The position numbers were made by a program, and so were the translations under genes. A DNA stretch of 19,382 nucleotides. It comes from an uncultured Microbacteriaceae bacterium. Its GTDB lineage: Bacteria; Actinomycetota; Actinomycetes; Actinomycetales; Microbacteriaceae. Under the pieces are notes generated by a model. It was given only the letters and a program-made list of their open reading frames with translations, searched no databases and had not been told where the DNA came from. The stretch is taken from contig CAKUJB010000022.1 in the NCBI GenBank assembly GCA_934661165.1, forward strand, positions 1 to 19,382, written 5' to 3'. The stretch's first letter is position 1. Every line of letters starts with the position of its first letter. Of the stretch, positions 9,401 through 15,371 are shown piece after piece.

Positions 9401-12400
9401 GCATCGGCGAGCGTCGCCGGGGGCAGGGCCTGCGCCTGCGCGATGGTGTAGGACACGGGGGTCCCCGGGGCGGCGCCGTAGGTGATGAGGACCTCGGAGG
9501 AGGTCGCGCCGGCGGGCACGCTGACGCCGAGGATCTGGTACAGATTCAGATACTCGGAGGCCAGGGTGGTCGGAGTGGCCGGAGTCGGATCGGGGTCGAG
9601 GAGTTCGAGCACGTCGACCCGTGCGGCCGTCTCGTTCGTCGCGACGATGGTCGCGGTGGCCAGCGGGTAGCGGTCGAGGTCGGTGCCCACGGGCGGGAGC
9701 CCGAGCGTGGTCTGGTCCCAGGCCTTCGTCACGGAGACGTTGAGCGGGACGTCCTGAATCGTGATGGTGTCGCCCTCGACCGTGCTGTGCACGGTGGACG
9801 GGTCGATCCAGCCGTCGACACGGACGGTGTTCTGCACGAGGCCGGTGCTGCCCGCGTTGTAGTCCGCGCGGGCCGTGACGGCAGTGCCGTCCGAGCGCTT
9901 CGCGTCGCGGATCTCGAAGGTGAGATCGATCGGCCGGAAGTCATCCGACCTGGCCACGCCGCTGCCGACCGGCGGGTCGAGCGGGCTCGTGATCCGCGAG
10001 GAGCGGGTGGGGCTCTCCTCGAACTCGAGCCGTACGCCGACTGCGTCGGCCCGCTGCGCGGGGGACAGCGTGTAGCCCGGGAAGGCCCCGTCGCAGACGC
10101 TCGCCGGCGAGCAGACGGTGCTCGTGATGTCGACCCAGGCGTCGGCGGCCTCGCTGAAGTAGAGCACGGCGGTGACCGCGTCGAACTTCATGGCGGGGTC
10201 GCTCGTGTTCGTGATCGGCGCGATCGCGACGAGGTCGAATGCGTCGAACACGGTGTCCTCGACGTCCGGGAGCCCGGTCGCGGTCGCGGAGGCCGGTGCC
10301 GGGTCGCTGATCACCGCGCGCTGCACCGGCAGCCCGCTCGTCGTCCAGAACAGCCGGGCAGTCGCCTCGTGGGCAGTACGCGCCTGGATGGTCTTCGTCG
10401 GCGGGTCGATCCAGGCCTTGTCGGCGAGCGTAGGGCCCGAGCCGGGACCGGGACCAGAGGGGTCGTCGATCGCGTAGACGGTGATCTGCGCCGGGTCGTC
10501 GTCGATCGCGAAGACCGGATCCGCATTCGTGTTGTCGACCCGCGACTGCGCGACGTTGTCGATCTGCACCGGCGCGGTGCCCAGCGGGGCGCCCGCGGGC
10601 TGGCCATCGCTGCGTAGCGTGCTGCGAAGCGCCACCTGGTAGTACGTCGCGACGGTGAAGCCGGGCTGGAGCAGGGTGCCCGGCACGGTCGGCTCGAACA
10701 CGAGCTGGATGCCGCCGAAGTTCGCCGCGTCGCGGACGCTCGCCGGGATCTGCACCGTCCAGTTGGACACCGGGCCGACCGCGGTCGCACCGGGGACCGG
10801 CACCCAGGCGGTGCCGTTCCACCAGTTCGCGGTGACCGTCGCATTCGCCGGGACCGCGGTCGGGGCGATGGCACGGAGGTCGAACTGGTCCCAGAACCCG
10901 TCGATGGCGCCGGACGGGACGGCCGGGTCCGAGATCGTCAGCGCCTCGGCGCCAACGGTCGAGTCCGGGACGTCGCTGCGGCCGTTCACCTTTGACTCGA
11001 GGACGATGACCGCGGTCGAGCCGGGCTCCGACCACATCTCGGTCGGGACGATGCGCTTGTCGACGGTCGTGTTCACCCTGGCCGGGGTCCGGGTGAGGTC
11101 GTCGAAGGCCTCGACGTCGGCGTTCGCGCCGTCGGCGCGCTCGACCTCGGCGTAGGCGATGTTCGTCTCGGTGATGTCGAGCAGGCCGGGGACCGACAGT
11201 GCGGTCACCGAGAAGGGGAGCACCGCGTAGGCGCGCGGGATGATCGTCCCGGTGTAGCTCACGGTGAAGCCGGTGACGGTCCGCCCGGACTCCGGCGTCG
11301 GCATCGGATCGGTCTCCGTCAGCGCGATCGACGGCGAGGGGTCCGCGTCGTCGTACTGGTACCGGAACGTCGCGGCGGTGGCGCCGATCGGCCACTCGAC
11401 GTCCGCGTCGACGAAGCCGCTGAACTCGAGGCCCTGCTCGAGGAGGTTCTTCTCGCCCGGCGCCGGCTCGGTCACGTCCATCCGGATGATCGGGAAGTCG
11501 CCGTTGCCGGACTCGAGGCGCGCGGTGGTGCGCTCGCCGGGCACCAACCGGTGGTCGTCGAAGCGCTTCGTGAGGAACGGGCCAAGCGCCGCCTGCTCGA
11601 GCGCGATGGTCGCGGGCGCGTCGACCGGGCCCGAGTCGGCGAGGTCCTTCGTGAGCTGCGCGGTCGCCGTGTTCTCCAGGTCGTAGCCGGCGGGCGGCAC
11701 CTTGAACCCGTCGTCGATCCCGACCCGCATGACGGTGTCGAAGACGATGGTGCCCTCGCCGCCACCGGCGGTCACCGGGATCGTCCCCGTGCTGCTGCTG
11801 AAGACGAGCCGCACCCCGAGGATGTCCTCGGACGCCGGGGCACCGGTGAGCAGGTCGTTCGGGTCGGCGGGGATCGGCTGCGCGGTCGGGCTCGCCGGCA
11901 GCCAGGCGGGACTCGGCAGCGCCGTGGCATCGAGCCACTGGACCGCGACCCGGTCGGCCCCGGTCGGCGGGGTGAGCTCGCTGATGCCGGTGATCCTGAG
12001 GTAGTCCTGGAACGGGTTCGGCGTCCCGTCCTTCGGATCCTGGACGGTGAGGACGTCGACGGACTGGTTCGACGCGTTCCAGGTCGTCAGCGTCAGCTCC
12101 ACCGGCACGCCGGACACCGCCGGCGCCGAGGTCGGGTCGAAGGACTTCGTGATGCCCGGCACGAGCGTCAGCGGCACGTTCGGGGTGACGACGGCGGCGC
12201 GCGACAGGCCACTGTTCGTCGCATTCGCCGCCGTGAAGACCGCCGTGTTGACGAGCTCGACGCCGTTCCAGTCACCCGAGACATTCGTCGGCAGCGTCGC
12301 CGAATAGGTGACGACGACGCTCGTGCCGTCGTCGAGGCCGACCCCGCCGAAGACCGGCTGGGTGAAGGCGAGCTGGATCGTGTTGCCCGACGAGGTGTTG

Positions 12401-12771
12401 GTCGCGGGCGCGCCGGAGACCGAGATGCTCCCGAGGTCGAGCACGAGTGGCGCGGGCACGACATCGGTGAGGGCGGCATTGAGGCAGCCCGTCGGCTCGA
12501 GGTTGCTGCAGACCAGCTCAACGCGGTAGTTGACGGTCTCGCCGGGGGCCAGCGCCGGCGGGGGCGACGGCTGGGTGCTCTTCGTCAGGCCGAGCACGGA
12601 GGTCGGGTCGTCGTCGGCGAACGCGGTCCAGGTCGGGCTCAGCGACAGGCCGAGGGCGGCGATCAACGCGATCGCGATCCCGCGGACCCCCCGCCCCCAG
12701 TAGCCCGTGCGGCGAGACGGCTGGGCCATGAAGCCGGTCCGGCGGTTCCTGGCATACCGGGCTCGCATCAC
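3409..12771 (-). CDS. Giant LPXTG-anchored surface protein with DUF11-like modules and ten DUF5979-type repeats
   Basis: 3120 residues from GTG 12771 (ATG at 12768 equally possible); AGGAGG lies 6 nt before the GTG. The signal peptide has a long Arg-rich n-region, a hydrophobic core at about 31-45 and likely cleavage after AFA (residue 52). Residues about 53-1890 hold long beta-rich modules that open with a Lys motif (for example ITKSFDP, LTKRFDD, VDKRIVP, ADKAWID, VTKAWDQ) and contain a recurrent DP-rich strand; a canonical DUF11-like module starts near 1444 and a Cys-containing one near 1615. Residues about 1899-3072 are ten DUF5979-type repeats. The C-terminus is a sortase signal: LPATG at 3073-3077, a hydrophobic stretch and an Arg-rich tail. 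It is probably a wall-linked fibrillar adhesin or stalk; the ligand is unknown. No sortase gene is in the window. The LuxR gene lies 129 bp upstream on the same strand. Confidence 0.93.
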   Translation of the reverse strand: MMRARYARNRRTGFMAQPSRRTGYWGRGVRGIAIALIAALGLSLSPTWTAFADDDPTSVLGLTKSTQPSPPPALAPGETVNYRVELVCSNLEPTGCLNAALTDVVPAPLVLDLGSISVSGAPATNTSSGNTIQLAFTQPVFGGVGLDDGTSVVVTYSATLPTNVSGDWNGVELVNTAVFTAANATNSGLSRAAVVTPNVPLTLVPGITKSFDPTSAPAVSGVPVELTLTTWNASNQSVDVLTVQDPKDGTPNPFQDYLRITGISELTPPTGADRVAVQWLDATALPSPAWLPASPTAQPIPADPNDLLTGAPASEDILGVRLVFSSSTGTIPVTAGGGEGTIVFDTVMRVGIDDGFKVPPAGYDLENTATAQLTKDLADSGPVDAPATIALEQAALGPFLTKRFDDHRLVPGERTTARLESGNGDFPIIRMDVTEPAPGEKNLLEQGLEFSGFVDADVEWPIGATAATFRYQYDDADPSPSIALTETDPMPTPESGRTVTGFTVSYTGTIIPRAYAVLPFSVTALSVPGLLDITETNIAYAEVERADGANADVEAFDDLTRTPARVNTTVDKRIVPTEMWSEPGSTAVIVLESKVNGRSDVPDSTVGAEALTISDPAVPSGAIDGFWDQFDLRAIAPTAVPANATVTANWWNGTAWVPVPGATAVGPVSNWTVQIPASVRDAANFGGIQLVFEPTVPGTLLQPGFTVATYYQVALRSTLRSDGQPAGAPLGTAPVQIDNVAQSRVDNTNADPVFAIDDDPAQITVYAIDDPSGPGPGSGPTLADKAWIDPPTKTIQARTAHEATARLFWTTSGLPVQRAVISDPAPASATATGLPDVEDTVFDAFDLVAIAPITNTSDPAMKFDAVTAVLYFSEAADAWVDITSTVCSPASVCDGAFPGYTLSPAQRADAVGVRLEFEESPTRSSRITSPLDPPVGSGVARSDDFRPIDLTFEIRDAKRSDGTAVTARADYNAGSTGLVQNTVRVDGWIDPSTVHSTVEGDTITIQDVPLNVSVTKAWDQTTLGLPPVGTDLDRYPLATATIVATNETAARVDVLELLDPDPTPATPTTLASEYLNLYQILGVSVPAGATSSEVLITYGAAPGTPVSYTIAQAQALPPATLADAIAINVRHEGRIETGEQTQLQYVAQLRATERTSGTDILVATTPDNTVRAWVRDPGGLSGQAGMASDDANAHLNLIDPTYGVSAFKTITPESRNQEDSARNVTVELSGQPAGSVRTLEMTYTDADPRFWNAYDFTGFQPITLAAPITRVAVEALVGVDYAYVALTNEIAVTCAGNPVLDACWVPVDVATGTPGSTVTLSLGLILPEAVRGLRYTIDRADGANWERPYNPRQRVQFTADRRDNLLMGPSGADTDPVPSTQPYLPATPVAPGETVLGRTSNELQVEGVGGWPQSFNPAPVEWRERAEADDTTDLLHQQNAVRIVKTPAGDVSPGTTIPFQIAVTNTGDWDMTGVEIVDTIETDGSGARLVIPTIVPGDPEVFRYALRDGSGATQPTPAFTATPSVPLATITFEPVDTAFVLPSGWTLTITANLQVRANIPANSDIANGAAVTTDRRFDACVGAVSGTNQPVVNNVEDCSTTTSVHTVAASPLQIIKGVRGDGAGVLGAASGDANYDDLGVLAYTGAPSTAYCETPNWDPDGAVVGDEYYRSPCVPITRPGGAEEWRVDVQNSGNIPSTRIALIDVLPTYGDRGVIIDQVRSSRWAPTFLGDLDVKLTGTAHAADAVVAIQYLTTVPSTVCNRLDILSQMTGLPVTSGDLQAGEPASCIAEVNGGRGWVTYDEASMDADELAEVKAFRVVVTYQDAGAGVEGLLPGETLTIEYRSKTAPFAERAETSDRDSIAWNSIAGGALGVDPTAPGTPYPSLIREPRKTGIAMALGKLELAKAVSTPGGWPFGSVMPDEYDFTMECTSDGVDVPLLGLAGEDLSEVTLAADGTVLTINNGKPVGDAAHHEWSYLNLPLYAACTIVENPSPAVEVSLSPSSVLALRDFASRTDVANPAWPTPLALLEVEATNTYSYANPFTVTKSVDAGPAEDEKGVLITRPGPYEFTAVCTFLGAEALNTTFSLAHGATWTSPATVPTGSSCTVTETTANGAGNATTDITLTNGITDPPVPHTGTKSVSFVLEADSTGAPADISLAVENTFGAGQLRIDKAVTGAGQALWGNASFTIDVECTLDSAVPSTVYTGSFTLSKTTPSSPVITNLATGAACVVSESATGGANQVTVSPTTVTIANATATPQVVTVTNTFRTGTVRVTKALSGAPAASLAPATGHVYEFEITCTRTVNGTSVTIDADIPGGTTRTVTGAGSADWTGLPTGASCTVTETDSGLASSTTISPTGGTVTVGNGNVATVTVTNTFANGSVPVSKAVTGAGAAFAPASFTATVSCTWHGAAVPLTAGGVITLTAGSTTTLTGVPVDSVCSVAEDDHGQELPNPSDPTSVTVTSGTPTETLTLGLTNVYELASLSVTKQVQTTSSPVPTGFAFSIVCTFNGAEVLNTTFSLDDAGVRTFTGLPARAECTVVETDDRGADDTVVSGTSPGGAAPDQATRTIVFASLTPDATAAPVTQNTANYRNTYGVSGLSVTKAIDGGAAYRGSAETFPVDVYCEYGIDVLVDETVNLSAASPTASWTSIVPGAVCDITETNAGDADATTIAIDGGTPTTTTTTTITVVDATVTDIDITNWYLTGSVAVTKFFEDGAAGTKFGTRDYQVQLTCTLDAAPFTVPGGAIRVLNATTPATTYTELPTGTACDLVELGDGGATSTRIIDATTGAAGPTLAAPASAGHAFVIDTTGAALAVTDHAQMPLGVVNRYEFAEVSATKTVDTGGALDATGTPVEYGPFEVTLTCTLDGVAIDALEPATQSFSAGDTVTWTELAVGADCLIEESDTADAAEIELVVTQDGVAAAPATATSTVLDPLVGIAEGNEVAVANTFHVVELAIEKSVLGTDTGRASGTYPVTLECTLTGASHPAPGLAIRSVAAEIGGPLGLTVVETGLPAGTECTLTETNAGSANETRISVGGAAPSIGRTAVLTLATGLTAPLGIVVTNLFNLPATGVDAGSIALVGLSLLGSGLGVFALLAWLRRRGPSTGRRLSAVRR
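3556..7077 (-). repeat. Ten tandem DUF5979-type repeats within the giant surface protein
   Basis: Repeats start near residues 1899, 2045, 2172, 2275, 2388, 2490, 2604, 2713, 2840 and 2965 and are about 100-145 residues long. Most open with V-x-K (VTKSVDAG, VTKALSG, VTKAIDGG), carry a first Cys in a strand such as FTAVCTF or FTIDVECT, a second Cys followed by a Glu (CTVTET, CVVSES, CDITET), and end with an Asn strand (VTNTF, VENTF, VVNRYEF). Lys, Glu and Asn in this order match the intramolecular isopeptide triad of Cna-B/SpaA-type domains. Copies differ a great deal in sequence, so this is an old expansion and not a recent DNA-level duplication. The DUF5979 assignment is from memory of the family; boundaries are approximate. 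Confidence 0.8.
8443..12153 (-). repeat. Six diverged modules of about 165-235 residues in the N-terminal half of the giant surface protein
   Basis: Modules begin near residues 207, 402, 570, 785, 1017 and 1209. Each starts with a Lys motif (ITKSFDP, LTKRFDD, VDKRIVP, ADKAWID, VTKAWDQ, AFKTITP). About 30-50 residues later comes a DP or equivalent (VQDPKDG, VTEPAPG, ISDPAVP, ISDPAPA, LLDPDPT, YTDADPR), then an aromatic patch (FWDQFDL, VFDAFDL, FWNAYDF) leading into a strand around I-x-P-I and a calculated-value-like strand (V-x-V-x-W). The shared layout suggests one repeated fold related to DUF11; the copies are too diverged to show DNA identity. Boundaries are by eye. Confidence 0.5.
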
Positions 12772-12777
12772 TGGGGT

Positions 12778-12783
12778 CCTCCT
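12778..12783 (-). promoter_or_regulatory. Shine-Dalgarno sequence of the giant surface-protein gene
   Basis: AGGAGG on the minus strand, 6 nt before GTG 12771 and 9 nt before ATG 12768. It supports translation starting here and not at the downstream ATG of MAQPSRRTG, which lacks a comparable site. Confidence 0.8.
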
Positions 12784-12797
12784 GGCGGGCGCATTGC

Positions 12798-12816
12798 GGC
12801 GCGTCGCGAACGCGCC
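12798..12816 (-). promoter_or_regulatory. Leader hairpin (7-bp perfect stem) upstream of the giant gene
   Basis: GGCGCGT at 12798-12804 pairs with ACGCGCC at 12810-12816 around the five-base loop CGCGA. In the minus-strand transcript it ends 14 nt before the Shine-Dalgarno sequence of the giant gene. It could be a leader element; with no sign of an alternative pairing partner the role is open. Confidence 0.45.
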
Positions 12817-12823
12817 ACGACGC

Positions 12824-12856
12824 AGAAGCCGCGCCCTCGGGTGAGACGCGGCTCCT
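12824..12856 (-). terminator. Ten-bp hairpin between the LuxR gene and the giant gene (terminator or attenuator)
   Basis: On the minus strand AGGAGCCGCG (12856-12847) pairs with CGCGGCTTCT (12833-12824): ten pairs including one G-U wobble, with a 13-base loop. It lies 45 bp after the LuxR stop. The wobble favours the minus-strand RNA. There is no T-run beyond the TTCT that closes the stem, so it may be a terminator for the LuxR transcript or a structured leader for the giant gene. Confidence 0.5.
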
Positions 12857-12900
12857 CTCAGACAAGCAAGGAATGGCGGCGCGGGTGGTCGAGGTGATCG

Positions 12901-14070
12901 TTATTCACCCCGGAGTTCACCCCACCCCCGTTCGGGGGGCCTGCCGTGGGGCCCGTCCTCCGGCACGCCGAGGATCCCCCGCCGCGTGGCCTCCGCGACG
13001 GCCTCGTGCCGACCGTTCACCCCCAGGCGCCGGTAGACGGACCGCACGTGCGTCTTCACCGTGTTGACGGTGACATACTGCGCGGCCGCGATCTGCGGCA
13101 GCGTGCCGGGGCCGGCGAGCAGTCGCAGGATCTCGAGCTGGCTCCCGGTGAGCCGCACGCTCGGTTCGGGGTCCCACAGCGCGAGCCGCCGATCGACTGC
13201 TGGCCTGCCGTGCAGCCCGGGGATCGCTGCCGCGACCTCTTCGGGCACGAGCTGCAGCGTCCGCCACAGCCCCTCGCGATCGATGAGCACCGCGACCGGG
13301 CCGGCGAGGCCGGGGTCGATCCTGCCGCGCAGCCGGAGCTGCGCCCACGCGGTGAGCAGCATCGCCTCGGCCCGAACCGCTGGGCCCACCCCCGATCCGA
13401 CGACGAGACCGCGCGCCGCGGCGATCGCGGACTCGGGGCCGGACTCGTGCAGGGCGAGCCGCGCTCGCACGACGTCCTGGTCGCGGATGCCGGCCACCGC
13501 CGGCAGCTCGAGCGCTCGCCGGGCCGAGGCCGGCTCGCCCATCATGGTCAGCGCTCTGGCTCGCGCCCCGGCGATGATCGTCGAGGCGAGGGAATGTCCC
13601 GTGACCGTGCGCAGCGACATCGCCCGGTCCGCCTCGTCGAGCACCCCCACGAGATCCCCCGTCACCGTCGACCAGCGCGTCGAGGCGAGGAGGGCGAAGG
13701 GCCACATCTCGGCGTCCGCGTTGAGACGGTTCGCCGCCATGACCAGGTCGGCGGCGGTGCCGTCGAGGCGCTCGACAGCGATGAGGGCGCGAGCCGCCGC
13801 CGCGGTGCCGGCGAGCATCGACGCGATCGGCTCCGCGTCCGGCAGGCCGTGCTCGGCGAGGCCGAGCAGCTCCTCCGCCCGCCGCAGCTCCCCGAGCGCG
13901 GCATGGATGACGGCGCGCTTGAGGAGGATGTCCGACTCGACGACGACATGGTCGCCGAGGTCGCGCAGCGCGAGCGCATCGGCGAGGGACGCTTCGGGGG
14001 AGCGCAAGTCGTCGGTCATTTCGGGTTCCCGGCTTCGTTGCTCGCCCGTCGGCACGACGGGCACATTCAC
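12901..14070 (-). CDS. LuxR-type transcriptional regulator with helical sensor-like N-terminus
   Basis: 389 residues. The C-terminal LuxR helix-turn-helix spans about 307-366: LTGSQLEILRLLAG, then a recognition region VTVNTVKTHVRSVYRRLGV, matching the usual NxVKxHxxxxxxKL pattern with Arg for Lys. Residues about 25-290 are Ala/Leu/Arg-rich helices that resemble TPR-like repeats of MalT/LAL regulators. There is no Walker A motif and no receiver domain, so it is neither a full LAL ATPase nor a response regulator; the signal is unknown. ATG 14070 is chosen because GGAGA lies 7 nt upstream; a second start at MTDDL is possible. It is the immediate upstream neighbour of the giant surface-protein gene on the same strand, and a repeated 18-bp element flanks it at both ends, which suggests it controls itself and that gene. 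Confidence 0.85.
   Translation of the reverse strand: MNVPVVPTGEQRSREPEMTDDLRSPEASLADALALRDLGDHVVVESDILLKRAVIHAALGELRRAEELLGLAEHGLPDAEPIASMLAGTAAAARALIAVERLDGTAADLVMAANRLNADAEMWPFALLASTRWSTVTGDLVGVLDEADRAMSLRTVTGHSLASTIIAGARARALTMMGEPASARRALELPAVAGIRDQDVVRARLALHESGPESAIAAARGLVVGSGVGPAVRAEAMLLTAWAQLRLRGRIDPGLAGPVAVLIDREGLWRTLQLVPEEVAAAIPGLHGRPAVDRRLALWDPEPSVRLTGSQLEILRLLAGPGTLPQIAAAQYVTVNTVKTHVRSVYRRLGVNGRHEAVAEATRRGILGVPEDGPHGRPPERGWGELRGE
12904..12923 (-). promoter_or_regulatory. Candidate regulator box A (two TTCACCCC half sites, 12-bp period)
   Basis: The plus strand reads TTCACCCC at 12904-12911 and again at 12916-12923. Positions 12905-12922 match box B (14126-14143) at 16 of 18 bases. 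On the minus strand a TCGACC hexamer at 12892-12887, resembling a -35, lies at the same distance as TTGACG does from box B. It overlaps the last codons of the LuxR gene and sits 132 bp upstream of the giant gene's start. Binding by the LuxR protein is inference. Confidence 0.4.
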
Positions 14071-14107
14071 GAGTCTCCGCTCGCGCGCGTGACCAGCACC
14101 CCCGGAG

Positions 14108-14143
14108 CGTCAAAATGCCGATAAATCACCCCGGAAATCACCC
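14108..14143 (-). promoter_or_regulatory. Candidate regulator box B plus -35-like TTGACG upstream of the LuxR gene
   Basis: The plus strand reads ATCACCCC at 14125-14132 and ATCACCC at 14137-14143, a direct repeat with 12-bp period. On the minus strand TTGACG (14113-14108) follows, 13 bases after the aligned reference position of the box, exactly as in box A. No good -10 hexamer is found 16-18 bp further on, which fits a promoter needing an activator. The LuxR start is about 37 bp downstream of the TTGACG. Confidence 0.45.
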
Positions 14144-14147
14144 GAGC

Positions 14148-14173
14148 GACCCGGCCCGCCGGGATAGCGGGTC
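14148..14173 (-). terminator. GC-rich hairpin at the end of the RNA methyltransferase gene
   Basis: Two mutually exclusive stems are visible: GACCCG (14148-14153) with CGGGTC (14168-14173), and the tighter CCCGG (14150-14154) with CCGGG (14159-14163) closing a four-base loop. They overlap the methyltransferase stop codon. There is no T-run. A terminator for the pyrE-methyltransferase unit is plausible but only moderately supported. Confidence 0.4.
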
Positions 14174-14786
14174 ATCTGGCGTGGCGGCGCACCCATTCGT
14201 GCATGACGATCGCGGCAGCGGCGGCCGCGTTGATCGAGCGGGTGGAGCCGAACTGCCGGATCTCGACGTGGATCCCGGCGGCCTCGAGCGCGGGCTCGGT
14301 GAGCCCCGGGCCTTCCTGGCCGAAGAGGAGGAGGCAGGCCTTGGGGATCGGCGCGCCCTCGACGGGGACGGCGCCCGGCAGGTTGTCGACGGCGACGATC
14401 GGGAGCGACCTCGCGGACGCCCAGTCGACGAGCTCCGCGATCGTCTCGTGGTGGGCGATGTGCTGATACGCGTCGGTGACCATGGCGCCGCGGCGATTCC
14501 ACCGGCGCCGACCGACGATCCGCACGCTCGCGGCGCCGAACGCGTTCGCCGTGCGCACGATCGAGCCGATGTTCATGTCGTGCTGCCAGTTCTCGATCGC
14601 GACGTGGAAAGGGTGACGTCGGGTGTCGAGCTCGGCGCGGATCGCCTCGACCGTCCAGTAGCGGAACTCGTCGACGACGTTGCGGCGGTCGCCGTGCGCG
14701 AGCAGCTCGGGGTCGTACCGGGAATCGGTCGGCCGCGGCCCGCGCGCCGCCTCGTCCCAGGGTCCGACCCCGACCTCCGACGTCAC
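14172..14786 (-). CDS. TrmH/SpoU-family RNA 2'-O-methyltransferase
   Basis: 204 residues from GTG 14786. The three SpoU motifs appear in order: MNIGSIVRTANAFG at 71-84 (motif 1 with the Asn and catalytic Arg), LFGQEGPGL at 154-162 (motif 2) and GSTRSINAAAAAAIVMHEW at 180-198 (motif 3). These form the trefoil knot that binds S-adenosylmethionine. Motif 3 has SINA where SLNVS is common, a mild variation. There is no N-terminal L30e-like substrate-binding domain, so it is the short type seen in TrmL and TrmH-like enzymes. The target (tRNA or rRNA ribose) cannot be told from sequence. The GTG overlaps the pyrE stop in GTGA, a 4-bp overlap that indicates coupled translation. A longer open frame upstream runs through pyrE in another frame and is not coding. 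Confidence 0.92.
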   Translation of the reverse strand: MTSEVGVGPWDEAARGPRPTDSRYDPELLAHGDRRNVVDEFRYWTVEAIRAELDTRRHPFHVAIENWQHDMNIGSIVRTANAFGAASVRIVGRRRWNRRGAMVTDAYQHIAHHETIAELVDWASARSLPIVAVDNLPGAVPVEGAPIPKACLLLFGQEGPGLTEPALEAAGIHVEIRQFGSTRSINAAAAAAIVMHEWVRRHAR

Positions 14787-15334
14787 TGGGGGGCGAGCCC
14801 CAGGTCGTCGAGGCCGATGGCGTAGCGATACTCGTAGCCGGCCGCGCGGATCACCTCGGCGGCGTCCGTCGCGCGGTCGACGACCGTCGCGACCGCGGCG
14901 ATCTCCGCGCCGGCGCGCTCGAGCGCCTCGATCGCCTTGAGCGGGGACCCGCCCGTCGTCGAGGTGTCCTCGACGACGACGACGCGCCTGCCCGTGAGAT
15001 CGGGGCCCTCGACCTGTCGGCCGCGGCCGTGGTCCTTCGGCTCTTTGCGGACGACGAAGGCGTCGACCGGGTACCCCATCGCGGCGCCCTGGTGGAGGAT
15101 CGCGGCACCGATCGGGTCGGCGCCCATCGTGAGCCCGCCGACCGCCGCGACGTCGGGGATGTCGCGGATGAGATCGATCATCACCCGACCGATGAGCGGC
15201 GCGACGCGGTGGTCGAGGCTCACCCGCCGCAGGTCGATGTAGTAGCTCGCCTTCCGCCCGCTCGTCAGCGTGAAGTCGCCGTGGAAGACGGCGAGCGCCT
15301 TGATGTAGTCGATGAGCTGCTCGCGGTCGGTCAC
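14783..15334 (-). CDS. pyrE: Orotate phosphoribosyltransferase
   Basis: 183 residues, full length. The enzyme transfers phosphoribose from PRPP to orotate, giving OMP in pyrimidine synthesis. LTSGRKASYYIDLR at 23-36 is the N-terminal substrate segment, RKEPKDHGRGRQVEG at about 96-110 is the mobile catalytic loop with its Lys residues, and VVVVEDTSTTGGS at 118-130 is the PRPP-binding motif. The start is GTG 15334, with a TACGCT box 7 nt upstream and no Shine-Dalgarno sequence, so the message is probably leaderless. It is divergent from the exonuclease III gene across 37 bp and overlaps the RNA methyltransferase by 4 bp. No OMP decarboxylase or other pyr gene is near it. Confidence 0.96.
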   Translation of the reverse strand: MTDREQLIDYIKALAVFHGDFTLTSGRKASYYIDLRRVSLDHRVAPLIGRVMIDLIRDIPDVAAVGGLTMGADPIGAAILHQGAAMGYPVDAFVVRKEPKDHGRGRQVEGPDLTGRRVVVVEDTSTTGGSPLKAIEALERAGAEIAAVATVVDRATDAAEVIRAAGYEYRYAIGLDDLGLAPQ

Positions 15335-15341
15335 GCGACTC

Positions 15342-15347
15342 AGCGTA
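15342..15347 (-). promoter_or_regulatory. Putative -10 box (TACGCT) for leaderless pyrE
   Basis: On the minus strand TACGCT is followed by seven bases and then GTG 15334. It lies in the 37-bp gap between two divergent genes, so its -35 region would overlap the -10 and start of the exonuclease gene. The two promoters must be back to back. Confidence 0.5.
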
Positions 15348-15359
15348 ACCGGGCCGCGC

Positions 15360-15365
15360 TACCGT
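15360..15365 (+). promoter_or_regulatory. Putative -10 box (TACCGT) for leaderless exonuclease III gene
   Basis: TACCGT is followed by six bases (GGAGGC) and then GTG 15372. A GGAGG is present but only one base before the GTG, too close to work as a normal Shine-Dalgarno sequence, which favours leaderless initiation. Confidence 0.5.
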
Positions 15366-15371
15366 GGAGGC

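Noticed and set aside
2038..10617. Very long plus-strand open frame of 2859 codons antisense to purA and most of the giant gene
   Set aside because: It crosses two real minus-strand genes and their terminator, its product is an Arg/Asp/Val/Gly-rich string with no domain, and GC-rich codon bias explains the lack of stops.
14094..14107. Third copy of the TCACCCC element near GCACCCCCGGAGCG
   Set aside because: It lacks the second half site and differs at several bases.
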